Shown piece after piece: positions 1 to 7,106 of a stretch of DNA of 9,685 nucleotides. Position numbers and translations under genes: made by a program. This DNA is from J061 sp003695725 [NCBI: Candidatus Schekmanbacteria bacterium] (GTDB lineage Bacteria; Schekmanbacteria; GWA2-38-11), in contig RFHX01000089.1 of NCBI GenBank assembly GCA_003695725.1, positions 1 to 9,685 on the forward strand, in the 5' to 3' direction. The notes below the pieces were generated by a model. The model saw only the letters and a list, made by a program, of their open reading frames with translations, searched no databases and was not told the DNA's origin. Within the stretch, counting starts at the first letter, position 1; the number at the start of each line of letters is the position of its first letter.

Positions 1-239
1 ATCTCTTCAGGAGATTCATTCGTATTAGAATCAGTTTCGTTATTAGAATCTGCTTTTTTCTTGTGTATGATTTTATTGATCTCTTTTTGAAAATTGGATG
101 CCTTTTTTACATTCTCTGAAGCATTTTTATTTTCCCTTTTGGATAGTTTTGAAGTCTTTTTCTTCGCTAAAGGTGCTTCTGTTTTGGCTGGGTTATCTTC
201 CTGAATGTTTATTTCCTTTGGAAGAATATTTAAATCCAT
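1..239 (-). CDS. fliK: Probable flagellar hook-length control protein FliK, N-terminal fragment
   Basis: The first 79 codons of a gene that runs off the left edge. The ATG at 237-239 is preceded by AAGGA (248-252) at 8-base spacing, and the start lies 4 bases after the motE stop, so it belongs to the same operon. The visible protein begins MDLNILPKEI and is very rich in Lys, Asn, Ser and Glu, with no hydrophobic segment, no signal peptide and no recognisable domain; it looks disordered. FliK proteins have long, poorly conserved, flexible N-terminal parts that act as the ruler for hook length while being secreted, and carry their conserved domain at the C-terminus, which is not in view. The name therefore rests mainly on position: fliK follows fliJ and the motE/ylxF gene in the Bacillus-type fla/che order. 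Another flagellar secreted or scaffold protein is possible. Confidence 0.55.
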   Translation of the reverse strand, partial: MDLNILPKEINIQEDNPAKTEAPLAKKKTSKLSKRENKNASENVKKASNFQKEINKIIHKKKADSNNETDSNTNESPEE

Positions 240-243
240 TTTT

Positions 244-798
244 TTAATCCTTTGAGGTTAAAAGTTGTGTTACCTTTACAGCTCTTTCTTTAGACATTGA
301 TGGCAAAATTTTTGCTACTTGGTCGCTTTTCATTCTCAGGAATATTTCTATGATGGTTTCATCAGGCAAACGCTCTATGATTGATGCTGCCTGTTGTCCC
401 TTCATAGATGAGTAGATTTTTACAAGATGCTGAAGTTTTTTCTCATCCTTTTCTTCTTTTTTCTTTAAGAGATTTTCAATTTCACTACGAAGTCTTTTCA
501 ATTCAGCTATCTTTTCTTCCAACTCTTTCTTTGCAAGAGAAATACGCTCTTCTTCTTCTTTTAATTTTTCTTCTTTTTTCTCAAAAAGAGCTATTTTCAA
601 CTCGTTGTACTTTTCATCAGCAGGTTTTTTTGATTCTTTTTTCACTTCTTTAGACTCTGCAACAGAGGCAGAAGCTTCAATCTTATTCTCCTTTTCGTTG
701 ATTTGTGCGGCCACTATGAAAAAACCGAAGAGGAAAACTTTGATCAACAATATGGCAAAACAGCTTTTTAATATTTTGTTCGTTTTAAAAATCTCCAT
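244..798 (-). CDS. motE: MotE-like flagellar membrane protein (YlxF/MgtE_N-like family)
   Basis: A 184-residue protein with three visible parts. Residues about 11-31 form one strongly hydrophobic membrane segment after a short Lys-containing N-terminus, which predicts an inside N-terminus and an outside C-terminus. Residues about 63-123 are a long Lys/Glu heptad-like coiled coil. Residues about 125-182 match the small helical repeat related to the MgtE intracellular N domain and also to FliG-type repeats (key run IYSSMKGQQAASIIERLP). This architecture is that of the MotE/YlxF family (COG3334). In Sinorhizobium, MotE is a periplasmic chaperone for MotC; in other bacteria the role is poorly defined, so a link to stator or basal-body function is inferred. 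The ATG at 796-798 lies 3 bases after the fliJ stop, with GAGGG about 10 bases upstream. It is followed after 4 bases by the probable fliK. Confidence 0.8.
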   Translation of the reverse strand: MEIFKTNKILKSCFAILLIKVFLFGFFIVAAQINEKENKIEASASVAESKEVKKESKKPADEKYNELKIALFEKKEEKLKEEEERISLAKKELEEKIAELKRLRSEIENLLKKKEEKDEKKLQHLVKIYSSMKGQQAASIIERLPDETIIEIFLRMKSDQVAKILPSMSKERAVKVTQLLTSKD

Positions 799-801
799 TT
801 T

Positions 802-1257
802 TTATTTTCCCTCTTTTTTGTTTTTCCCATTTATCTTTAAACCGATTTCATCTAAGAAATTCTGTTCAGTTTTTTCCTCATCTGCTTTTGCTTTTTGAAT
901 TTCCCGAGTTTTCAATTTTTCGAGAATTTGTTTGTCCTGACAGGCTTTTTTCAATTTTTCCATTGAGGAAACAAGTGAGTTGTGGAGCTCTTGTATGACT
1001 TCGCCTTGAATTTTTATATCTCTTATAAGGTAATCGATATATTCCAGATAGGTTTTGTATTCTTGACTTGATGCTGGTTTTTTCTGAAACTTATCCAGTA
1101 TCTTTTTATATTTTAAGAGATTGCTTCTTTTCTTTTTCAGATTAATCTTTTCCCTTTCAAGGTTGGATCTGATTTCAGCAACTTCAACCTGAAGCTGTTG
1201 TTCTTTCAATTCCCTGAAATCGAGAACTTTTTGAAGTTTAAATTTTTCCTTAGCCAT
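802..1257 (-). CDS. fliJ: Flagellar export protein FliJ
   Basis: A 151-residue, almost entirely charged helical protein with no membrane segment, the usual size of FliJ (about 145-150). The N-terminal run FKLQKVLDFRELKEQQLQV at residues 6-24 is the conserved FliJ signature, and the rest is two long coiled-coil helices rich in Lys, Glu and Gln with a Lys-rich tail. FliJ is the stalk of the flagellar type III export ATPase: it sits in the central pore of the FliI hexamer, resembles the gamma subunit of F1, and links the ATPase to FlhA. Its ATG (1255-1257) shares one base with the fliI stop codon (TAATG). Its SD, AAAGGA, lies inside the end of fliI at 8-base spacing, so the two are probably translationally coupled. 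The family is weakly conserved in sequence, but location and signature agree. Confidence 0.9.
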   Translation of the reverse strand: MAKEKFKLQKVLDFRELKEQQLQVEVAEIRSNLEREKINLKKKRSNLLKYKKILDKFQKKPASSQEYKTYLEYIDYLIRDIKIQGEVIQELHNSLVSSMEKLKKACQDKQILEKLKTREIQKAKADEEKTEQNFLDEIGLKINGKNKKEGK

Positions 1258-2600
1258 TATTCAGATCCTTTATTTGAGGCTTCGTATTTTTTGAACAGCT
1301 GTATAAGCTGGGCAATTGACTGTTCCATACTCACTCTTTCATTTATACCCTGCTTTAAATATTCATTTATGCTGTCTATCATTTCTATGGCTTTATCAAT
1401 CGAGGGATTGCTTCCCTTTACATATGCTCCAATATTGATTAAATCTTCGGCTTTCTTATAAACAGCTAAGTTTTCAATAAGTTTTTTTGCATATTCATTG
1501 TGTTCATCACTTACGATATCTTTCATAACTCTGCTTACGCTTAGCAGAATGTCTATGGCAGGATAATGGTTCCTTGCCGCTAACTCTCTTGTGAGGCATA
1601 GATGGCCGTCCAAAATAGACCTCATTGCATCCGATACCGGTTCATTGAAATCATCGCCTTCAACAAGCACAGTATAGAGCCCTGTTATACTACCGCTGTT
1701 ATTTGAAAGTCCCGCTCTTTCAAGAAGCTTGGGTAACATTGCAAATACAGATGGCGTATATCCTTTCGTTGTGGGTGGTTCACCAATTGCCAAACCGACC
1801 TCTCTCTGCGCCATAGCAAGACGCGTAACAGAATCCATCATTAGAATTACATCAAGCCCTAAATCTCTGAAGTATTCTGCTATTGTAGTAGCTATGAATG
1901 CTCCTCTAACTCTAACAAGTGGGCTTTGGTCGGAAGTTACGGCAACCACGACAGACCTTCTCAATCCTTCCTTTCCCAAATCTCTTTCAATAAATTCTCT
2001 AACTTCTCTTCCTCTTTCTCCTATGAGGGCAACGACATTTACATCAGCTTTTGTATTTCTTGCAATCATTCCCATCAAGACGCTTTTCCCCACACCTGAG
2101 CCTGCAAAGATTCCCATTCTTTGACCTTTGCCGCATGTGAGGAGACCGTTGATGCTTCTTATCCCAAGATCTAATTTTTCGCTTATGATATTTTTTTCAA
2201 GAGGATTTAGAGGGTCTGCATAGATATGATATTCCTTACTGCCCCACAGCGGTCCTTTATTGTCTATAGGGTTGCCATAACCGTCAATAATTCTGCCAAG
2301 AAAATTTTCCCCAACATTTATAGATGCCTTGCTTTTGACAACTTTGATGAGACTGCCGGGACCAATGCCTCTGATATCACCTAGTGCCATTAATAAGGCT
2401 TTTCCTTCATTAAAACCGACAACTTCAGTTTCTATAGGAGATTGTCCTTCATCAGGGTAAATAAGACAGGAGGAACCAATAATTGCATTTGGGGCATATC
2501 CTTCAATTACAAGTCCAACAACCTTCGTCACTTTACCATAAAGGTCGAGAGGATTGGTTTCATTAACGACTTTTAAATATCTTTCCGTGCTGAATTCCAT
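1257..2600 (-). CDS. fliI: Flagellum-specific export ATPase FliI
   Basis: A 447-residue ATPase, full length for the family (about 440-455). The N-terminal beta-barrel covers residues about 20-90. The catalytic domain has Walker A AGSGVGKS (166-173, Lys172), GERGRE (194-199) with the expected catalytic Glu195, Walker B VILMMD (251-256), and the F1/type III ATPase signature PAIDILLSVS (347-356). The run GEPPTTKGYTPSVFAMLPKL (273-292) is typical of FliI and its type III homologues rather than of F1 beta. FliI is a hexameric ATPase at the cytoplasmic base of the export gate that helps unfold and load rod, hook and filament substrates; FliH holds it and FliJ fills its pore, and both genes flank it. 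The ATG at 2598-2600 abuts the fliH stop exactly (TAA|ATG), with GAGG 8 bases upstream. No key residue is missing. Confidence 0.97.
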   Translation of the reverse strand: MEFSTERYLKVVNETNPLDLYGKVTKVVGLVIEGYAPNAIIGSSCLIYPDEGQSPIETEVVGFNEGKALLMALGDIRGIGPGSLIKVVKSKASINVGENFLGRIIDGYGNPIDNKGPLWGSKEYHIYADPLNPLEKNIISEKLDLGIRSINGLLTCGKGQRMGIFAGSGVGKSVLMGMIARNTKADVNVVALIGERGREVREFIERDLGKEGLRRSVVVAVTSDQSPLVRVRGAFIATTIAEYFRDLGLDVILMMDSVTRLAMAQREVGLAIGEPPTTKGYTPSVFAMLPKLLERAGLSNNSGSITGLYTVLVEGDDFNEPVSDAMRSILDGHLCLTRELAARNHYPAIDILLSVSRVMKDIVSDEHNEYAKKLIENLAVYKKAEDLINIGAYVKGSNPSIDKAIEMIDSINEYLKQGINERVSMEQSIAQLIQLFKKYEASNKGSE

Positions 2601-3308
2601 TTATCCGTCCTCACTCTCCTTTGGTATTTCTTCAATGAGGCGTTTCGTTAAAGTCTGAATCTGTTTTTCAATGGAAGCGTCGATTCGGTGAGTTTCAGTG
2701 TCGATTATATATCCACCTGCTTGAACCTTTTTGCTTGACTCGACTACGAGTTTTTCTTCAAAGTCTCCTAATATTTTTTCAACAACAGGATGGCAGGCTT
2801 TGAATCTTTTAAGGTCCTCCGGATTGAGAATAAGTTTGATTTTTTCAGATTTTGGAATATTTTCTAAATTTTTTTTAATTGATTCAAAAAGGTATTCCTC
2901 TTTAATGGAAATTTCATAGGTAAGTATCTTTTCAGCTATGGCAGAAGCCAGTTTCACTGCAAACTCAAGGGCGTCCATCTTCAATTCATCAGCTTTTCTA
3001 TTCATTTCGGAGAGAGCTATTTTGAAAAGGTCACAAACTTCTTTGGTTGCCTTCAATGCCGATTCTTCACCATCAGAAAATCCTTTTTTGTAAGCATCTT
3101 CGACTTCATTATTTTGGGTTTTATCAACTGGTTGATGTTGATTTTTTAATACATCTTCCTTCTTTTCTTTTTCCTTCTCTTCCTTTGAAGGGACAGATGG
3201 GGAGCCAGTTAAAAGCGTCAGTTTTTTGAACTTATCGATTACTTTTTTCCGTTTAGATATTTGTTGCTGAGAATTTAGTTCTTCAAATTTGAATGGTGAA
3301 ATAGTCAA
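2601..3308 (-). CDS. fliH: Flagellar assembly protein FliH, ATPase regulator (TTG start)
   Basis: A 235-residue protein from the TTG at 3306-3308. That codon has a perfect GGAGG (3317-3321) at 8-base spacing. An upstream in-frame TTG at 3321-3323 would add five residues, but it has no SD and overlaps this one, so I prefer the shorter form. The N-terminal third is low-complexity and Lys/Glu-rich. Around residues 72-83 comes AYKKGFSDGEES, the FliH-type small-residue/Gly helix region, then a helical stretch, and at 192-218 the conserved C-terminal end with GGYIIDTETHRIDASIEKQI. FliH is the peripheral stalk of the export ATPase; its dimer binds and restrains FliI and anchors it to the C ring and FlhA. 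There is no Trp anywhere in the protein, so the two N-terminal Trp residues used by Salmonella FliH for docking are absent. The stop abuts fliI with no gap. Confidence 0.92.
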   Translation of the reverse strand: MTISPFKFEELNSQQQISKRKKVIDKFKKLTLLTGSPSVPSKEEKEKEKKEDVLKNQHQPVDKTQNNEVEDAYKKGFSDGEESALKATKEVCDLFKIALSEMNRKADELKMDALEFAVKLASAIAEKILTYEISIKEEYLFESIKKNLENIPKSEKIKLILNPEDLKRFKACHPVVEKILGDFEEKLVVESSKKVQAGGYIIDTETHRIDASIEKQIQTLTKRLIEEIPKESEDG

Positions 3309-3316
3309 AATTGATT

Positions 3317-3321
3317 CCTCC
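3317..3321 (-). promoter_or_regulatory. Ribosome binding site that fixes the fliH start
   Basis: Minus-strand GGAGG lies 8 bases (AATCAATT) before the TTG at 3306-3308. It lies in the gap after the fliG stop (3330-3332) and partly inside the five codons that a start at 3323 would add. Nothing SD-like precedes that longer start, which is why the shorter one is preferred. Confidence 0.75.
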
Positions 3322-3329
3322 AAACTTAT

Positions 3330-4340
3330 TTAAACTACCATTTCTTCTTCAGCGCCTATTCCAAAGGAGATTTTTCCGTCTTCTTCAAGTTTTCTTGCTA
3401 TGGCTACAACATCCTGCTGGGCTTTTTCTACATCTTTGAGTTTCACAGGACCCATCGTTTCCATATCATCAATAATCATATCTTTGACTCTTTCAGATAC
3501 ATTGCTGAAAATCTTTTCTTTTAATTCATCACTGGCTGCTTTAAGAGCAAGAGCGAGTTTTTGACCGTCAACTTCTTTAAGCACTGCCTGAAGGTCTCTT
3601 CCGTCGAGCATAACAAGGTCTTCAAAAACAAACATATGTTCCTTTATCTTTTGCGCTATTTCTTTATCCATCTCAGAAATGGCATCGAGAATTTTTCCTT
3701 CAATCGATTTTGGAAGGTGATTGAGTATTTCAGCCACCGGCTTTATTCCTCCAATTGCGTTTTTCTGTTTGCCTCCAAGATTGCGCAATTCTTTTACGAG
3801 GAGTTCATCTATTTCATTGATAACATCAGGGGCGACCTCTTTCAGATTGGCCATTCGTGCAATTACATCGCTTTGGATTTTTTTGGGAAGCTTTTCAGTA
3901 ATTGTGGCTGCTGAGCTTGCATCTAAACGAGAAATGATAAGAGCGATAACTTGAGGATGCTGTGACTTCAAGAAATTTGCTGCAAGTTCAGGGTCAGTCT
4001 TTTTAAGAAGCTCTATTCCTTCATCATTTATAAATTCTGTATAAACATCATCTTCTTCTTTTTTTGTTTTCATTATTTTTTCAACTTTTTTCATCAATTT
4101 TGAAGCATATGCTCTGTCTGGCTTGATAAAACCGCCTGTCCCTGCGGCTTGATTGTAAAATTCATCCATTATGGCATTTAATTCATTTTCAGAAACTTCA
4201 TCGAGTTTGTTTAAATGGCTTAGGACTTCCTTTACTTCGTGGCTGTTCAAATTCTTCAAAATTTCAAAAGCCATATCTTCACCTAAGACATAAAGTAAAA
4301 TCGCCGCTTTCTTTGTATACGAAATATTTGTCTCTGCCAT
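3330..4340 (-). CDS. fliG: Flagellar motor switch / rotor protein FliG
   Basis: A 336-residue protein, usual length (about 330-345). The N domain (about 6-105) binds FliF, the middle domain (about 115-195) binds FliM, and the C domain (about 215-325) carries the torque helix. EHMFVFEDLVMLDGRDLQAV (234-253) and FSNVSERVKDMIIDDMETMG (278-297) are unmistakable FliG C-terminal blocks. Residues equivalent to the Escherichia coli torque charges K264, R281, D288 and D289 are present at K267, R284, D291 and D292; the R297 position is K300. The middle-domain EHPQ motif reads QHPQ (127-130). A Gly-Gly linker (189-190) and second Gly pair (197-198) give the expected hinge. FliG sits on the MS ring and meets the stator to produce rotation. 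The ATG (4338-4340) lies 6 bases after the fliF stop, with AAGGAG upstream at a rather long spacing of about 12. Confidence 0.97.
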   Translation of the reverse strand: MAETNISYTKKAAILLYVLGEDMAFEILKNLNSHEVKEVLSHLNKLDEVSENELNAIMDEFYNQAAGTGGFIKPDRAYASKLMKKVEKIMKTKKEEDDVYTEFINDEGIELLKKTDPELAANFLKSQHPQVIALIISRLDASSAATITEKLPKKIQSDVIARMANLKEVAPDVINEIDELLVKELRNLGGKQKNAIGGIKPVAEILNHLPKSIEGKILDAISEMDKEIAQKIKEHMFVFEDLVMLDGRDLQAVLKEVDGQKLALALKAASDELKEKIFSNVSERVKDMIIDDMETMGPVKLKDVEKAQQDVVAIARKLEEDGKISFGIGAEEEMVV

Positions 4341-4346
4341 CTTCGA

Positions 4347-5900
4347 TTAACTCTCCTTGTTTAACCATCCTTTTATTATTTGTCCTGCAAGCTCAGGATT
4401 ATTTCTTGCAAGCTCTAATGCCTTTTGTCTCGAGCCGCTTCCAATTTGCGCATTTTCTCCTGTAGAACCTTCTATTCTTTTTTCTGCTTCAGAAACCGTT
4501 ATAGGATAAGTCATTGCTAATTCTTCTTTACTTAAAGGCCTTGTAATCCATCCAATTACAGGTTTGAGGATTAGGAAGTAAATGATTACTATTGATAAGA
4601 GGATTGAGAGGTATTTTATGAGGATTTCAACCATATCATTGTCAAAAAAACCTGTGGGTTCAGTTTCTGTAACCTCATCTGCTTCAAAGGGGATATTCAC
4701 TACTTCTACTTTGTCTCCTCTTTCTTCTGTATAGCCCACTGCTGTTTTTACTATGTCAGTAAACTTTTTCATTTCTTCCTCAGTGCGAGGAATATATTCA
4801 CTTTTGCCTGATTCATCTGATTTTTTATATGTGCCATTGATTAATACAGCTACAGATAAAGATTTAATGTTTCCTGATGGTATGACTTGATGGCTTATTG
4901 TCTTATTGATTTCATAGTTTTTGACTTCATTTGTATTTGTTGATTCCGTTGCATTTTGAACTTGTGTAAAAGATTGACTTTGTTCAGCACCGTTGCCCGT
5001 TATTGGAGTTGAAACATTTCTTTCTTCATTGAGCTCTTCGCTTCTTACAACTACAGAATCAGGATCATATTTTTCTTCTGTCAATTCTATTTGGTTGAAG
5101 TCAATGTCGGCTGATACTCGGGAGATTACATTATCCTTGCCAACGACCTTTTCGAGCATCGTCTGAATCCTTTTCTCAAGAATGCTCTCAACGGACTGTT
5201 TGTATTCAATTTGAATATTGCTTCCAATGCCGCCTAAACTGTCTTCCTTTGATGAGAGTATATTCCCTTTTGAGTCAATAACTGTGACATTTTCAGGTTT
5301 CAATCTTTCAACAGAGCCTGCCACAAGATTAACTATGCCCATTACCTGTTTTTTTGATAATGTATGTCCCGGTTTCAGTTTGAGGACAACTGAGGCTTTT
5401 GGAGGACTGCTGTTTTCTATGAAGAGCGATTCCTGAGGAATTGCAAGATGGACTCGCACATCACTTACTGCATCAAGTTTTAAAATTGTTCTTTTTAATT
5501 CTCCTTGAAGAGACCTTTGGTAATTGACCTTTTGAACAAAATCTGTCAGTCCAAAACTGTTTTTGTCGAAAATTTCGAAGCCAACGCCTCCTCCATTAGG
5601 AATGCCTTCAGTAGCAAGCTCCATTCTGATGTCATAAACTTTATCAGAAGGCACATAGATGCTTGCACCGTTGTTTTCTAATTTATAAGGGGTTTTATTG
5701 TCCTTTAGTTTCGATATAACTGCTGATGCATCTTCCGGAGAGAGGTTTGCATATAGTAATTCGTAATCAGGAGTTGTCCCCCAAAAAACTATTCCCCCAA
5801 AAGCGCCAAGAAAGAGAAATAACAGAACAAAAAAGGATATTCTATTTGCAACAGGAAGATTTTTGAAAATGTTTTTTATTTGCTGAAAAAGTTGATTCAT
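4347..5900 (-). CDS. fliF: Flagellar MS-ring protein FliF
   Basis: A 517-residue membrane protein, slightly shorter than enterobacterial FliF (about 550) but complete. The first membrane segment is about 21-41 and the second about 424-446, close to the C-terminus, with a large periplasmic part between. That part contains the ring-building motifs, including GVGFEIFDKNSFGLTDFVQK (105-124) and the SVRVHLAIP-like run SDVRVHLAIPQESLF (146-160), both hallmarks of FliF and related YscJ-type secretins' partner rings. NYEINKTISH (328-337) is also typical. The cytoplasmic tail ends with ALELARNNPELAGQIIKGWL (494-513), the FliG-binding helix. FliF forms the membrane ring on which the rotor, export gate and rod are built. 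The ATG (5898-5900) has GAAGGA about 7 bases upstream in a 22-base gap after fliE. The linker around 300-325 is Ser/Gln/Thr/Asn-rich and variable in the family. Confidence 0.97.
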   Translation of the reverse strand: MNQLFQQIKNIFKNLPVANRISFFVLLFLFLGAFGGIVFWGTTPDYELLYANLSPEDASAVISKLKDNKTPYKLENNGASIYVPSDKVYDIRMELATEGIPNGGGVGFEIFDKNSFGLTDFVQKVNYQRSLQGELKRTILKLDAVSDVRVHLAIPQESLFIENSSPPKASVVLKLKPGHTLSKKQVMGIVNLVAGSVERLKPENVTVIDSKGNILSSKEDSLGGIGSNIQIEYKQSVESILEKRIQTMLEKVVGKDNVISRVSADIDFNQIELTEEKYDPDSVVVRSEELNEERNVSTPITGNGAEQSQSFTQVQNATESTNTNEVKNYEINKTISHQVIPSGNIKSLSVAVLINGTYKKSDESGKSEYIPRTEEEMKKFTDIVKTAVGYTEERGDKVEVVNIPFEADEVTETEPTGFFDNDMVEILIKYLSILLSIVIIYFLILKPVIGWITRPLSKEELAMTYPITVSEAEKRIEGSTGENAQIGSGSRQKALELARNNPELAGQIIKGWLNKES

Positions 5901-5922
5901 TATTTATTCCTTCTTTTAGCTG

Positions 5923-6228
5923 TTAAATAGGCATTTTCATAATTTCTTGGTATGCGCTCAATACCTTGTTTCTTATCTGCATCATCAATTTAAAAGAGAC
6001 ATCTGCCTTTTGAAGGGCAATCATAGTTTCATGAATATTTCTGTTTTCACCAAGAGCAAATTTCTGTACTGATATGTCTGCTTCCTTTTGATACTTCTCG
6101 ACTTCATTAATCATATTTTTGATAGTGTCAGAGAATGATTGTCCCTCTTTTGCCGGCTTTTCAGTTCGAATCCTGAGTTCATCATAAAGTGACTTTAATG
6201 GAAGTTTCCCTATTTTCATATCAGACAT
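5923..6228 (-). CDS. fliE: Flagellar hook-basal body complex protein FliE
   Basis: A 101-residue protein, normal size for FliE (about 100-110). The central run FALGENRNIHETMIALQKAD (57-76) and the C-terminal block SFKLMMQIRNKVLSAYQEIM (78-97) are the conserved core of the family; the latter ends MKMPI close to the usual end. FliE is exported first among the rod proteins and joins the MS ring and export gate to the proximal rod proteins FlgB and FlgC, whose genes are directly upstream. The ATG at 6226-6228 is chosen because AGGAG (6236-6240) lies 7 bases before it; the Met at codon 4 is a weaker choice. The gap to flgC is 10 bases. Confidence 0.96.
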   Translation of the reverse strand: MSDMKIGKLPLKSLYDELRIRTEKPAKEGQSFSDTIKNMINEVEKYQKEADISVQKFALGENRNIHETMIALQKADVSFKLMMQIRNKVLSAYQEIMKMPI

Positions 6229-6235
6229 TTTTTAG

Positions 6236-6240
6236 CTCCT
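6236..6240 (-). promoter_or_regulatory. fliE ribosome binding site overlapping the flgC stop
   Basis: Minus-strand AGGAG shares two bases with the flgC TAG stop (6239-6241), reading TAGGAG, and sits 7 bases before the fliE ATG. A ribosome ending flgC would be placed on the fliE initiation site, which suggests coupled translation of the two rod components. Confidence 0.7.
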
Positions 6241-6676
6241 ATTTTCCAATGTCTAATGCTTTTTGAGCCATATTCTTTGCGGCATTTATTGCTGTAACAT
6301 TTGCTTCATATGCCCTTGTAGCTGAAAGCAATTTGACCATTTCTTCCATAACATTAATATCAGGGACTTTTACAAAACCGTTGCTATCTGCATCAGGATT
6401 GCCGGGGTCATATTTCATTTTAAAATTCTTTCCGTCCTTTACTACTGCCACCACTTCAACTCCTTTGATGCTTTCTTCCAATGTTTTTTTGAAATTTCTT
6501 CTATCTCCTGTCTGTATGTTTTTTTCAGCCAGTATGGGAATTTTTTTCTTATATGGACCGCCTTCAGCTGTCTTCGTTGTTTCAGCATTAGCAAGATTGG
6601 ATGCAATTAAATTCATCTTCATCCTTTGTGCCTCAAGGGCAGAAGCGCTTACTTGTAAAGATGTCAAAAAATCCAT
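6239..6676 (-). CDS. flgC: Flagellar proximal rod protein FlgC
   Basis: A 145-residue protein, typical for FlgC (about 134-150). The N-terminal rod signature is clear: MNLIASNLANAETTKT (21-36) followed by EGGPYKKK (38-45). The middle carries KYDPGNPDADSNGFVKVPDI (88-107), and the C-terminal helix has LLSATRAYEANVTAINAAKN (116-135), both diagnostic of FlgC. The N- and C-terminal amphipathic helices are the parts that pack together in the rod. It is exported without a cleaved signal and forms the proximal rod with FlgB, FlgF and FliE. The ATG (6674-6676) follows the flgB stop by 2 bases, with GGAG about 9 bases upstream inside the end of flgB. The gene ends in TAG, unlike the TAA used by the other flagellar genes here. 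Confidence 0.97.
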   Translation of the reverse strand: MDFLTSLQVSASALEAQRMKMNLIASNLANAETTKTAEGGPYKKKIPILAEKNIQTGDRRNFKKTLEESIKGVEVVAVVKDGKNFKMKYDPGNPDADSNGFVKVPDINVMEEMVKLLSATRAYEANVTAINAAKNMAQKALDIGK

Positions 6677-6678
6677 TT

Positions 6679-7101
6679 TTATCTAACTCCGCTTTCTCTA
6701 ATTACTTCTTTTAGAAAACTGAATTTTTTTGCTGTTATCTGCGCAAGGGCGTTATACATAATTCCATTCTCTGCAAGTTTGGTCATCTCCCTGTCTATGT
6801 TTACATTGTTTGAACTTCCTTCTATGAGAGGCTTTTTATTCGATGTTTCAATCTTTGTTTCAATGAGAGATTTATTATTTCCATCTGTAATGTGTTTTTT
6901 GTTGGTTGCTTTGAGTGATATAGCTTTGTGGCTATTGAGATTATCGTTTAGGAGGCTTCTAAATTTTAAATCCTTTGCTTTATAACCGGGTGTTTCTGCA
7001 TTTGCGATATTTGAATTAATAATAAGCTGTCTTGACGCCCTTGCATCCAAAACCTCCTTCAAGAGGTTTATTGTTACTCCAAATATTCCGTTATCAGGCA
7101 T
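6679..7101 (-). CDS. flgB: Flagellar proximal rod protein FlgB, first gene of the operon
   Basis: A 140-residue protein of normal FlgB length (about 130-140). The rod-family signature SNIANAETPGYKAKDLKF lies at 30-47, and the C-terminal conserved block NNVNIDREMTKLAENGIMYN at 98-117 identifies FlgB rather than other rod proteins. The middle (about 55-97) is polar and variable, as usual. FlgB is one of the first structures polymerised on FliE, joining the MS ring to the drive shaft, and is exported by the type III gate. Its ATG (7099-7101) has a strong SD at 5-base spacing, and a sigma-54 promoter lies just upstream, so it is the first gene of the flgB-to-fliK transcript. Confidence 0.97.
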   Translation of the reverse strand: MPDNGIFGVTINLLKEVLDARASRQLIINSNIANAETPGYKAKDLKFRSLLNDNLNSHKAISLKATNKKHITDGNNKSLIETKIETSNKKPLIEGSSNNVNIDREMTKLAENGIMYNALAQITAKKFSFLKEVIRESGVR

Positions 7102-7106
7102 TTTTT

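Noticed and set aside
408-898. Open frames on the plus strand at the left end
   Set aside because: They are shadows of motE and fliJ: rich in Phe, Leu and Ser from the complement of Lys/Glu codons, without SD sequences or known domains.
1729-2124. A 131-codon plus-strand open frame inside fliI
   Set aside because: It is fully antisense to the most conserved part of fliI, including Walker A, and has no family resemblance or start signal.
3321-3323. TTG as the fliH start
   Set aside because: It has no SD upstream, while the TTG 15 bases further on has GGAGG at ideal spacing.
4826-4836. TGGCAC on the minus strand within fliF as a second sigma-54 promoter
   Set aside because: No TTGC or GC dinucleotide at the required 10-base spacing follows, so the -12 element is missing.
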